Assembly (NCBI GenBank): GCA_905215385.1 | Contig: CAJMPY010000028.1 | Location: 1 to 30,465, forward strand | DNA: 30,465 nt | From: an uncultured bacterium | Lineage (GTDB): Bacteria > Actinomycetota > Coriobacteriia > Coriobacteriales > Coriobacteriaceae | Reading direction: 5' to 3' | Shown: positions 7,264-15,150 of the stretch, piece after piece | Layout: the number at the start of each line of letters is the position of its first letter | Numbering within the stretch: the first letter of the stretch is position 1 | The notes under the pieces: generated by a model | Databases searched by the model: none | What the model saw: the letters and a program-made list of their open reading frames with translations, nothing else | What the model was told of the DNA's origin: nothing | Position numbers and translations under genes: made by a program

Positions 7264-8091
7264 CTACTCGCCGAGCTTGGGATGCAGCAGCGACGGCGCA
7301 GCACCGAGCAGCATCTTGGTGTAGGGGTCCTGAGGGTGCTGGAAGACCTGCTTGGCCTCGCCCTGCTCGACGATCTTGCCGCCATTCATAACGATGATGT
7401 CGTCAGAGATATAGCGGACCGTCTGGATGTCATGGCTGATGAACACCATGGCCAGGCCGAGCTCCTTCTTAAGGTCGGTCAGCAGGTTCAGAATCTGCGC
7501 GCGGACCGAAACGTCCAGAGCCGAGGTGGGCTCGTCGGCGATGATGGCATCGGGGTTCAGCGACAGGGCACGGGCAATTGCGACGCGCTGGCGCTGGCCG
7601 CCCGAAAGCTGGCCGGGAAGAACCTCGGCGGCGGAGCTGGGCAGACCGGTGAGCTCCAGGAGCTCCTTGACGCGCTTCTCCTGCTCGGCCTCGGTACCCA
7701 GGTTGTGGACGCGCATGGGGTCGAGCAGCTGCTCGCGAACGACCATGCGGGGGTTGAGCGCCGTGGCCGGGTTCTGGAACACGACCGAGATGACACGGCC
7801 CATGTGGCGACGGTCCTCGGCGGTACGCTTGGTTACGTCCTTGCCCTTAAAGTAGACCTTGCCGCTCGTGGGGGCCTGCAGGCCGCACATGACGTTGGCG
7901 GTGGTGGACTTACCGCAACCGGACTCGCCGACGATGCCGATCGTCTGACCGGGCATGAGCCTAATCGTTACACCCTGGACGGCGTGAACCAGGTTGGGGT
8001 GCAGAATCGAGCCGGTACGGGTCCTAAAGGTGACGTGGACGTCATCAAGGAAGATGATCGGCTCGACGCCGTTGACTGCGGTCTCGCTCAT
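7264..8091 (-). CDS. ABC transporter ATPase, OppF/DppF type
   Basis: This is one of the two ATP-hydrolysing subunits of the Opp/Dpp-type importer. The 275-residue protein carries Walker A GESGCGKST, the Q-loop in VVFQNPATALNPR, signature LSGGQRQR, Walker B AIIADEPTSALD and the H-loop in FISHD. All are intact, so it should be active. It ends soon after the ATPase core (LLGAAPSLLHPKLGE) and lacks the C-terminal peptide-transporter extension of many OppF proteins. Its ATG directly follows the stop of the fused permease-ATPase (TAG then ATG), and its GGAGG lies inside that gene, so the pair is translationally coupled. Its nucleotide-binding partner is the ATPase half of that fusion. The transported substrate is inferred from the nan genes. 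Confidence 0.95.
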   Translation of the reverse strand: MSETAVNGVEPIIFLDDVHVTFRTRTGSILHPNLVHAVQGVTIRLMPGQTIGIVGESGCGKSTTANVMCGLQAPTSGKVYFKGKDVTKRTAEDRRHMGRVISVVFQNPATALNPRMVVREQLLDPMRVHNLGTEAEQEKRVKELLELTGLPSSAAEVLPGQLSGGQRQRVAIARALSLNPDAIIADEPTSALDVSVRAQILNLLTDLKKELGLAMVFISHDIQTVRYISDDIIVMNGGKIVEQGEAKQVFQHPQDPYTKMLLGAAPSLLHPKLGE

Positions 8092-10107
8092 CTACATCAC
8101 CTCCGCGTGAGGGGTCAAACCATTTGCCTTGAGCACCTCGTCGGGGAGCTCGGAATAGAAGTGCTCGGTGCCGGGCACGCGCTTGAAGACCGGACGGGTG
8201 TCCAGGCCAATGCGCGGATGGCTCGAGCGGGGCGCGAAGCGATCGCCCTTGGGGAAATCGCGCGGGCTCGGAACGGCGCCGGGCACCTGGTGCAGACGGC
8301 CCGAACCGCTCTCGATGGACAGAACGGAGCCCAGAAGACCGCGGGTGTACTCGTGAATCGGGTTGGTGAGCAGCTCCTTGGTGGGCGCTTGCTCGATAAC
8401 CTGACCGGCGTACATAACCGTGATGTTATGGGCGACCTCGGCGACCAGCGCCAGGTCGTGCGAGACGAAGATCATGGCAAAGCCGAGCTTGGCCTGAAGG
8501 TCGTTGAGCAGCTTGATGACCTGCTTCTGGACGGTAACGTCCAGAGCGGTCGTGGGCTCGTCGCAGATGACCAGCTTGGGGTCGCGGGTAAGGGCCATAG
8601 CGATCAGGACACGCTGACGCTGGCCACCGGAAAGCTCGTGCGGGTAGCTCTCGAGCGTACGCTTGGGATCGAGGCCCACGAGCTCCAGGAGCTCCTCGGC
8701 GCTACGGGTGCCGCCACGCTTGGTGAGCTGCTTCATCTGGGCAGAGATGAGCATGGAGGGATTGAGCGAGGACAGGGCGTCCTGATAGACCATAGCGATA
8801 TCGGTACCGCGCAGGCCGAACCACTCCTTCTTACTCATCTTGAGCAGGTCGCGGCCCTCCCAGAGGACCTCGCCGGAAAGGTGCTCATCGTCGTCGGTCA
8901 GGCCCATGATGGCCAGCGTGGTGATGGACTTACCGCAACCGGACTCGCCCACCAGGCCCATGGTCTGACCAGGACGGACGTCAAAGTTGACATGGTCGAC
9001 GACGTTGATATCACCGTGATGCTCAAACTGAATGCAGAAGTCACGGACCGAGAGAATCGGTTCGACAGACTCGTCGGGCACATGGCGATCGTCACGCTTG
9101 AGCTCGACATCGCGCAGGGCGCCAAGGCGAGCGGAGAGGGACTGGGCCTGCTCCTTGTAGGCGCGAACGGGGTCGGAGACCAGCAGGTCGGCCTCGCGGC
9201 GCTTGGAGGAATCGGTCGGATCCAGGGCGGCGGAGGGAGCAGCGGCCATGGCGTCGGTAATGCCCTCGGAGAGGATGTTGAGCGCCAGGCAGGTGATCAT
9301 GATGGCCAGGCCCGGGAACAACGCCTGCCACCAACGGCCGGCGAGCACGCCGCCGCGGGCGTCGGCGAGGATGTTGCCCCAGGTAGCGGTGGGCTCCTGG
9401 ATACCAGCGCCGATGAAGGTCAGCGAAGCCTCGAAGATGATGGCGTCGGCGACTAGGGTAACGGTGAAGACCATGATCGGGGCGATGCAGTTACGCAGAA
9501 CATGCTTGATTAAAATCCACGGAGCCTTGGCGCCGGAAACGATGACCGCGCGGACATAGTCCTCGCCGTACTCGGACACGATGTTGGCGCGCACGATACG
9601 GGCAATCTGCGGAGTGTACATAAAGCCGATGGCGAAGATGATCGACGGCACGGAGTTGCCCAGGATGGAGACGAAGACGGCCGCGAGGGCGATGCCCGGG
9701 ATGGACATGATGATGTCCAAGATACGCATGATCGTCTCGGAGACGGCCTTGCGCGAAACCGCTGCAAGGGCGCCCACGACCGAGCCGCAGACCAGAGCCA
9801 TGGCAGTGGCGCCAAAGCCGATAATCAGCGAGTAACGACCACCGTAGAGCATACGCGACAGAATATCGCGACCCTTATCGTCGGTACCGAAGATAAATCC
9901 GTTGCCGGGAGCCTGGCGAGCCGTAAAGATCTCGACCGGGCTATAGGGGGCAAGAAGGGGCGCCAGAATCGCAGTCAGGGCGACCAGCACCAGCACGACG
10001 GCGGCAATCTTAGAAGACAGCGTCATCTTCTTCCAGCCACCGAGCTTGAGCCCCTTGGAGGCAGCCTTCTCGAGCTGCTCGGTTTGCTTCTCTCGAATCT
10101 TTACCAT
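8092..10107 (-). CDS. Fused permease-ATPase of an Opp/Dpp-type ABC importer (DppC-DppD fusion)
   Basis: A single 671-residue protein joins two subunits that are usually separate. Residues 1-290 are a DppC-like permease. Membrane segments lie near 33-54, 92-118, 138-165, 205-227 and 262-280, with the EAA-like loop EASLTFIGAGIQEPTATWG. A charged linker spans about 295-345. Residues 350-600 form an ATPase with Walker A GESGCGKS (387-394), signature LSGGQRQR, Walker B LVICDEP and His550. The tail to 671 resembles the oligopeptide-transporter C-terminal domain but lacks its usual cysteines (GDRFAPRSSH). The ATG at 10107 is three bases after the upstream permease stop. No stop or frameshift breaks the linker, so the fusion looks real. 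Related Opp-type importers carry sialic acid in Haemophilus ducreyi (satABCD). Confidence 0.93.
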   Translation of the reverse strand: MVKIREKQTEQLEKAASKGLKLGGWKKMTLSSKIAAVVLVLVALTAILAPLLAPYSPVEIFTARQAPGNGFIFGTDDKGRDILSRMLYGGRYSLIIGFGATAMALVCGSVVGALAAVSRKAVSETIMRILDIIMSIPGIALAAVFVSILGNSVPSIIFAIGFMYTPQIARIVRANIVSEYGEDYVRAVIVSGAKAPWILIKHVLRNCIAPIMVFTVTLVADAIIFEASLTFIGAGIQEPTATWGNILADARGGVLAGRWWQALFPGLAIMITCLALNILSEGITDAMAAAPSAALDPTDSSKRREADLLVSDPVRAYKEQAQSLSARLGALRDVELKRDDRHVPDESVEPILSVRDFCIQFEHHGDINVVDHVNFDVRPGQTMGLVGESGCGKSITTLAIMGLTDDDEHLSGEVLWEGRDLLKMSKKEWFGLRGTDIAMVYQDALSSLNPSMLISAQMKQLTKRGGTRSAEELLELVGLDPKRTLESYPHELSGGQRQRVLIAMALTRDPKLVICDEPTTALDVTVQKQVIKLLNDLQAKLGFAMIFVSHDLALVAEVAHNITVMYAGQVIEQAPTKELLTNPIHEYTRGLLGSVLSIESGSGRLHQVPGAVPSPRDFPKGDRFAPRSSHPRIGLDTRPVFKRVPGTEHFYSELPDEVLKANGLTPHAEVM

Positions 10108-10110
10108 AAT

Positions 10111-11067
10111 CTACACCGTCCTGATGCGCGGGTTGATGAGCAGGTAGAGCATGTCAACCACGATGTTGATGATGATGAAGGCAAGAGCAACGACGATAAC
10201 GACGCCCTGAACCAGGTTCGCCTCGTTGCCCTGAACGCCCTGCAGAATCGCGGTGCCCATGCCGGGGAGGTTGAAGATAACCTCGATGACGACGGCGCCG
10301 CCCATGAGGTAACCGATCTTAAGACCGAGGGTGGTGACCGGGGTGATCAGCGCATTGCGAAGAACGTTGATACCGACGACGACCTTCTCGGGAACGCCGG
10401 CACCGCGAGCCATACGGACATAGTCCTTGTCGAGCTCCTCGACCATGGCGGTACGCACGATACGAGTCATCTGGCCCGTCAGCGGAAATGCCAAGGCGAT
10501 GGCGGGCATAATCATGCGGCCCAGATAACCAGCCGGATTCGTGGTGAAGTGAGGCAGAGCACCCGATGCCGGGAGCACCTTAAGGTAGGAAGAGAACAGC
10601 AGGATCAACAGAACGGCAAGCCAGAACGACGGGGTTGCCAAGCCGGCGATGGAAAAGACGCGGATCACTTGGTCCGGCCATTTGTCGCGATACAGTGCCG
10701 CGATGACGCCGAGCAAAAACGAAACGACCGCACCGATGGCAAGGCCGATGAAGGTCAGCTGCATCGTGACGGGCAGGGCCGTGGAGATGCGCTTGGCAAC
10801 GGAGTTGCGAGCAGCACCATAGGTGCCCATGTCGCCATGGATCAAATCGCCCATATAGCGCACGTAGCGCACGGGCCAGGGGTCGTCCAGACCATACTTC
10901 TCATGGTACTCGGCAACCGCCTCGGGCGAGGCACCGTCACCCAACGCCGTGTAGGCGGGGTCGGTCTTGGAGAACGACATAAGGAAGAACACCAGGACGG
11001 TGACGCCCAATGCCATGATCGGCAGCGCCACAAGACGCCTTCCAATCAAACGTAGCAAGTTGTTCAC
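10111..11067 (-). CDS. ABC transporter permease, DppB/OppB type
   Basis: This is the first membrane subunit of the Opp/Dpp-type importer. From the GTG at 11067 the 318-residue protein starts with NNLLRLIGRRLVALPIMAL. It has about six membrane segments and the family marks KYGLDDPWPVRYVRYMGDLI, RPD-like loop PASGALP, and the EAA-type loop EVIFNLPGMGTA near the C-terminus. GGGGAG lies five bases before the GTG; a TTG further upstream has no ribosome site. The gene is coupled to the fused permease-ATPase downstream and separated from the binding protein by a 157-bp spacer with a hairpin. That arrangement usually gives more binding protein than membrane subunits. Confidence 0.94.
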   Translation of the reverse strand: MNNLLRLIGRRLVALPIMALGVTVLVFFLMSFSKTDPAYTALGDGASPEAVAEYHEKYGLDDPWPVRYVRYMGDLIHGDMGTYGAARNSVAKRISTALPVTMQLTFIGLAIGAVVSFLLGVIAALYRDKWPDQVIRVFSIAGLATPSFWLAVLLILLFSSYLKVLPASGALPHFTTNPAGYLGRMIMPAIALAFPLTGQMTRIVRTAMVEELDKDYVRMARGAGVPEKVVVGINVLRNALITPVTTLGLKIGYLMGGAVVIEVIFNLPGMGTAILQGVQGNEANLVQGVVIVVALAFIIINIVVDMLYLLINPRIRTV

Positions 11068-11126
11068 GTTCTCTCCCCTTTCTTTTGTCGGTAGGACCAA
11101 CTGGTATATGAGTACGGATACTCATT

Positions 11127-11165
11127 ACAAGACCCGAGCGACATCGTTGCCGCCCGGGTCTTTGT
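11127..11165 (-). other. Intercistronic hairpin between binding protein and permease
   Basis: In minus-strand RNA, ACAAAGACCCGGGC pairs with GCUCGGGUCUUGU with one bulged A and one G-U pair (arms 11152-11165 and 11127-11139). A second small palindrome, ATGAGTA/TACTCAT, lies just downstream at 11108-11125. No T-run follows. It probably protects the 3' end of a shorter binding-protein mRNA (inference). Confidence 0.6.
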
Positions 11166-11224
11166 TTCAACTATGAGGATACGGTCCCAACGACCGACAT
11201 CCTGCATACAGACTCAAGCGAGTC

Positions 11225-12838
11225 TTACGCCTTGACGGTCGCAACGCCCCTGAAGGACATGCTCGTCGTGCCGATGCCCTTGAAGCCATCGAGGGCCTCG
11301 CCGTTGGGCGCAGTGGACGGATCGTCCCAGGAAGCGGAGACGGTCTTGACGTGGACAACGGGGTACAGAACGGCGTTGTCGGCAATGATGTCGAAGCACT
11401 CGTTCCACTTCTTCTGCTGCTCGTCGCCCTCGGCGGCAAGAGCCTCGTCCATGAGACTGTGGAGCTTCTGCCACTCAGCGGACTCCTTCCACGGGCAACG
11501 GGTCTGCATCCAGACGTTGTCGCCGTACCACCAGTTGAGCAGCAGGTCGGGGTCGGCGCCGAAGCAGGAAGGATCGCCAGGGGCAAGGAGGATATCGTAG
11601 GCCTCGCCGCCGTCGATGGCAGCGTAGGTGGCCGGCGAGGTATCGGTCTGGATGGTCACATCGAAGCCGAGAGCGTCGAGGTCGTTCTTGACCTGGGCGG
11701 CCATGCCCTTAATCTGCTCGTTGTCGGTGGTGCGCAGGGTGATGGCACCCGGGGTGATGCCAGACTCCTCGATGAGCTTCTTAGCCTTCTTGGCGTCGGT
11801 CTTGTACACCGTGGAAGCCTCATGATAGTTGGTGAAGCTCTTGGGCAGGTAGCAGCTGGCAGCGGTGGCAAGGCCGGCGAAGGTGTTGCTGACCATCTTC
11901 TCGGTGTCGAGCGCATACATGACAGCCTGACGGACCTTGACGTTGTTCCAAGGCTCCTTGGCGACGTTGAACATGATGAAGCGGGTGCCGAAACCCTGAA
12001 CGTTATCGATCTTGCAGCCGGCGCTCTCGAGCTGGTCGACGGCGTCAGCGGTAACGAGCTCCATAACGAGCGTGGAGCCCTCCTGCTGAGCGGTAACGCG
12101 AGCGGTGGGGTCGGTCAGGATGCTGTACTGGATCTTCTTATCCTCGGCAGCATACTCACCGTTGTACTCGGGGTTGGGAACCAGGGTGATCTCGGTATCG
12201 GAGATAGAGTCGTACATCCAGGGGCCGGAGCCGATCGGCTGCTTGGCGCGATCCTCCTCGGTCTGGGTGGCCGGGGTAACGCGGACGATGGCCAGACGAT
12301 CCTTGAGCAGGGAGAAGTTGGGGACCTTGGTCTTGACCGTCACGGTGCTGGCGTCCTTGGCCTCGATGGACTCGAAGGGCTGGAAGAACGGAGCATAGGT
12401 AGCGGAAGCGGCGCAAGCGGTGTAGGAGGCAACGACATCGTCAGCGGTGACCTCGGTGCCATCGGAAAACTTGGCGCCCTTGCGGATGGTGACCTCGAAA
12501 GTGGTGTCGTCCACAGACTTGGGATCGTCGGTGGCGAGCTCGTTGAAGGTGCTGTAGTCGTGGTAATCGATGCCGTAGAGGCCCTCGACGACGTGCCAGT
12601 TAGCACCCAGGCCCACAGCGGAGCCGGTGCTGGCGGGATCGAAGCTGGACGGAGCGTAAGCGGAACCAGCGGTGATCACGCCGCCGCCACGGTTGGCGGA
12701 ATCGGTGGAACCGGAAGCGGAACCCTCGTCGTTGGAGCTGCCACCGCAGCCGGTGAGACCAAGCCCTGCGACAGCAGCGACGCTGCCGGTGAGGCCGAGG
12801 AACGAACGCCTGGACATACCCTTGTTGATGATGGCCAT
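11225..12838 (-). CDS. Substrate-binding lipoprotein of Opp/Dpp-type ABC importer (SBP family 5), Tat-exported
   Basis: This extracellular binding protein is anchored to the membrane by a lipid. From the ATG at 12838 (AGGAG five bases upstream) the protein has 537 residues. The N-terminus contains SRRSFLGL (twin arginines at 10-11), a hydrophobic stretch, then LTGC, where Cys31 is the lipidation site. This is a Tat-type lipoprotein signal. A Ser/Gly/Asp-rich linker follows, then the family 5 fold with FDPAST, KFSDGTEVTADDV, IGSGPWMYDS and FNVAKEPWNNVKVRQAVMYA. It is the first gene of the island. In a normal peptide importer it would bind peptides; next to nanA, nanK and nanE it more likely binds sialic acid (inference). 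Confidence 0.93.
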   Translation of the reverse strand: MAIINKGMSRRSFLGLTGSVAAVAGLGLTGCGGSSNDEGSASGSTDSANRGGGVITAGSAYAPSSFDPASTGSAVGLGANWHVVEGLYGIDYHDYSTFNELATDDPKSVDDTTFEVTIRKGAKFSDGTEVTADDVVASYTACAASATYAPFFQPFESIEAKDASTVTVKTKVPNFSLLKDRLAIVRVTPATQTEEDRAKQPIGSGPWMYDSISDTEITLVPNPEYNGEYAAEDKKIQYSILTDPTARVTAQQEGSTLVMELVTADAVDQLESAGCKIDNVQGFGTRFIMFNVAKEPWNNVKVRQAVMYALDTEKMVSNTFAGLATAASCYLPKSFTNYHEASTVYKTDAKKAKKLIEESGITPGAITLRTTDNEQIKGMAAQVKNDLDALGFDVTIQTDTSPATYAAIDGGEAYDILLAPGDPSCFGADPDLLLNWWYGDNVWMQTRCPWKESAEWQKLHSLMDEALAAEGDEQQKKWNECFDIIADNAVLYPVVHVKTVSASWDDPSTAPNGEALDGFKGIGTTSMSFRGVATVKA

Positions 12839-12868
12839 GTCTTCTCCTATCAATAGAGAATCTTACCC

Positions 12869-12890
12869 GGGAGCACCTAGACGTGCCCCC
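12869..12890 (-). other. Leader hairpin before the binding-protein gene
   Basis: As minus-strand RNA, GGGGGCAC pairs with GUGCUCCC (one G-U pair) around a 6-base loop. It lies about 20 bases upstream of the ribosome site in the presumed 5' leader. No T-run follows. Confidence 0.5.
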
Positions 12891-12907
12891 GCGCAACTTG
12901 CGGACGA

Positions 12908-12935
12908 TATATACCTTACCTACCGACGAACCCAA
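12908..12935 (-). promoter_or_regulatory. Candidate promoter of the transport/nan operon
   Basis: TTGGGT (12930-12935) and TATATA (12908-12913) on the minus strand are 16 bp apart, about 70 bp before the start codon. A second candidate further upstream is TTGTCA (13008-13013) with TAGCAA (12985-12990), 17 bp apart, whose -10 lies inside the palindrome at 12975-12997. I cannot tell which is used. Confidence 0.35.
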
Positions 12936-12974
12936 CTGAGGTGCCGCGCTCGGCGACCGATACATACATACGCT

Positions 12975-12997
12975 TGAACGGTATTTGCTACCGTTCA
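12975..12997. promoter_or_regulatory. Operator candidate: perfect inverted repeat TGAACGGTA - 5 nt - TACCGTTCA
   Basis: Two 9-bp arms match perfectly around TTTGC. The centre-to-centre distance suits a dimeric helix-turn-helix regulator. It overlaps the -10 of one candidate promoter and lies upstream of the other, so it could serve repression or activation. The nan genes make a sialic-acid-responsive regulator the natural guess, but no regulator gene is in the window. Confidence 0.55.
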
Positions 12998-13099
12998 CCG
13001 AATTCATTGACAAACGATTCGCCAGACAGTATGTATCGACGAGGTGAGATATCAGTCTTCGTCAACCCGCAGGATAGCAGGGTTGTTCACCATGGCTAG

Positions 13100-13111
13100 T
13101 CAAACGTTTTA
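13100..13111. promoter_or_regulatory. TCAAACGTTTTA, LacI-type operator candidate matching the gap site
   Basis: It contains the palindrome AAACGTTT and fits TnAAACGTTTnA, the same pattern as the perfect palindrome upstream of gap. It is about 90 bp upstream of the nearest candidate -35, so its link to the operon is uncertain. Confidence 0.35.
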
Positions 13112-13203
13112 GCGTTAATTAAACCCGAAATCGGCTGGTAATCGCCGTGAAATAAATGATTGAAAATCACGCAATCATGTATATCAGTTGTTTAGAGGCG
13201 TGT

Positions 13204-15150
13204 TTAGTTTTCGGATTGCTTTGCCGCCGCCTCGGCGCGCTCGGCATTCCATGCAACGAGCGCCTCGTGAACCGCTTTGGCGACATCGGCAGGAATGCCT
13301 CGAACTTCCGCGATCTCTTGCTCGCTCGCCGCGCGCAAACGCTTCATCGAGCCAAAATGGCGCATAAGGGCACGTTTTCTGGTGGGTCCCACGCCTGGAA
13401 CGTCATCGAGTACCGAAACCGTCATGGCTTTATCGCGCAATTCGCGATGGAACGTGATGGCAAAACGGTGCGATTCATCGCGCACCTGTTTAATTAGATA
13501 GAGCGACGCGGACCCGGTCGGCAGCACGACTGGAGTCTCGTCCCAAGGCACGAAAACCTCCTCATCGGCCTTTGCCAAGCCACAAACTGGTATATCGAGC
13601 CCAAGAGCCTCAAGTTGCTTGATCGCAGCGGTCAATTGCGGCTTACCGCCATCGACAACGAGCAAATCGGGGCGCGAGCCAAAGCGCTCGTCGGCCATGC
13701 GCTCGGGAGCATAACGTCGTCCCAAAACCTCGGACATCGACACGAAGTCGTTTGCCTCGTCCAATTCGGCCTGAATTTTAAAACGACGATACTGACTCTT
13801 GTCGGCGCGCCCGTTGGTAAACACCACCATCGAGGCGACCGTAAAGGTGCCATGCAGTGTAGAGATATCGAAGCACTCGATACGCAACGGCGGCGATGGC
13901 AGCGCCAACGCACTTTCGAGCTCCAGGAGCGCTTGATTGGTGCGGTCGTCAGCGTACCCCGTTCGCATCATGTAGCGCATGAGGGCATGGCGCGCATTTT
14001 TGGATGCCATATCGAGCAGACGGTGCTTTTCGCCACGCTGCGGCCTATGGAGATGGCAGGAACGCTCACGCTTGCCCGCAAGCCACTCCCCCAGCGCTTC
14101 CGCATCCTCAAGATCGACGGAAAGGTTGACCTCAGCTGGAATATCAGCCGTCTCGTCGTAATAGCGCTTAAGAAAGCCCGACTGGAGCTCTTCCTCGTCA
14201 ACATCAAGACCCTTGTCGAGAATGAACTCGCAGGTGCGAACTGTTCGGCCCTCGCGAACGACGAAGACGCAAGCGGCGGAGATGGTCTCCTCGCGATAGA
14301 AACCGATGACATCTATATCGACACTGGAGGGAAAAACGACTTGCTGACGATCGTCCAGACCCCTGATGACCTCCAAACGACGTTTGACGCGTGCCGCGCG
14401 CTCAAAGTCGAGCGCCTCAGCGGCATCCGTCATCTCGGAGGTCAGCTCATCGACGACATCCTTGCGATGGCCCGACAAAAAGCGCTCGACACGCTTGACG
14501 TTCTTGGCATAGTCTGCCGGGGAAATCACGCCGACACACGCACCCGGGCCGCGCCCGACATGGTAGTCAAAGCAGGGGCGCCCGTTTTGCGCGCAAATCA
14601 TATTGACGATGTCTTCCTCGCCCTTGTGGGACTCGACGATACGGCGACAACGACGCCACTCCGCACAGGATGCGGAGCAGATGGGGATAACCTTGCGCAG
14701 CGTATCTATCGTCTCACGTGCCGCGCGGCTATCGGTATAAGGTCCAAAATAGCGCGTTCCCGGCTTATGACGCTCACGCGTGTATTTGATAGCGGGATAC
14801 AGGTCGCCCTTTGTAATGGCGATAAAGGGGTAGCTCTTGTCATCCTTGAGGTCGACGTTAAAGTACGGATGGTACTGACCAATCAAATTGCGCTCGAGCA
14901 CCAACGCCTCGTGCTCGGTCTCCACCACGATATAGTCAAAGCTCGCCACCAGCTGCATCATCAGCGGGATCTTCTGGCGCTCGTCCTGCAGCGTCACGTA
15001 CTGACGCATACGGGCGCGCAGGTTTTTCGCCTTGCCCACGTAGATGACATCGCCCTTGGCGTCTTTCCAAAGGTAGCAGCCGGGCTGCGTGGGAACGCGC
15101 GAAACCTGCTCGGCAAGCGTTGGAATGTTGTCGTGACCGGCCACGCGCAC
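13204..15150 (-). CDS. uvrC: UvrABC excinuclease subunit C
   Basis: UvrC makes both incisions flanking DNA damage in nucleotide excision repair. The 648-residue protein has the N-terminal GIY-YIG nuclease (PGCYLWKD then VIYVGKAKNLRARM, residues 23-48). A UVR motif follows (AEALDFERAARVKRRLEVI). Then comes the RNase-H-like nuclease with ECFDISTLHGTFTVASMVVF and DLLVVDGGKPQL. A C-terminal helix-hairpin-helix pair (VPGVGPTRKRALMRHFG, RGIPADVAKAV) closes the protein. The GTG start at 15150 directly follows the murJ stop and has no obvious ribosome site, so translation probably depends on coupling to murJ; a GTG two codons later is also possible. Order and length are normal. Confidence 0.97.
   Translation of the reverse strand: MRVAGHDNIPTLAEQVSRVPTQPGCYLWKDAKGDVIYVGKAKNLRARMRQYVTLQDERQKIPLMMQLVASFDYIVVETEHEALVLERNLIGQYHPYFNVDLKDDKSYPFIAITKGDLYPAIKYTRERHKPGTRYFGPYTDSRAARETIDTLRKVIPICSASCAEWRRCRRIVESHKGEEDIVNMICAQNGRPCFDYHVGRGPGACVGVISPADYAKNVKRVERFLSGHRKDVVDELTSEMTDAAEALDFERAARVKRRLEVIRGLDDRQQVVFPSSVDIDVIGFYREETISAACVFVVREGRTVRTCEFILDKGLDVDEEELQSGFLKRYYDETADIPAEVNLSVDLEDAEALGEWLAGKRERSCHLHRPQRGEKHRLLDMASKNARHALMRYMMRTGYADDRTNQALLELESALALPSPPLRIECFDISTLHGTFTVASMVVFTNGRADKSQYRRFKIQAELDEANDFVSMSEVLGRRYAPERMADERFGSRPDLLVVDGGKPQLTAAIKQLEALGLDIPVCGLAKADEEVFVPWDETPVVLPTGSASLYLIKQVRDESHRFAITFHRELRDKAMTVSVLDDVPGVGPTRKRALMRHFGSMKRLRAASEQEIAEVRGIPADVAKAVHEALVAWNAERAEAAAKQSEN

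Larger units (their letters stand above)
12839..13203. other. 365-bp regulatory spacer between the binding-protein gene and uvrC
   Basis: No gene is visible. The spacer holds the island's promoter region and two palindromes listed separately. It also has an outer inverted repeat CGATACATAC (12958-12967) with GTATGTATCG (13029-13038) that brackets the main palindrome. A weak CAACCC/GGGTTG hairpin lies at 13063-13085. An AT-rich ATGATTG/CAATCAT repeat (13156-13178) is followed on the minus strand by a T-rich stretch and may end uvrC transcription. It is the longest non-coding stretch of the window. Confidence 0.6.

Noticed and set aside
7042..9456. Plus-strand open frame of 804 codons opposite the transporter ATPases
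   Set aside because: It mirrors the conserved ATPase genes; its composition is typical of an antisense shadow.
11351..12856. Plus-strand open frame opposite the binding-protein gene
   Set aside because: Shadow with low-complexity Gly/Val/Leu content; the minus-strand lipoprotein is clear.
13156..13203. Small plus-strand gene in the uvrC-island spacer
   Set aside because: The frame continues into uvrC antisense and has no ribosome site.
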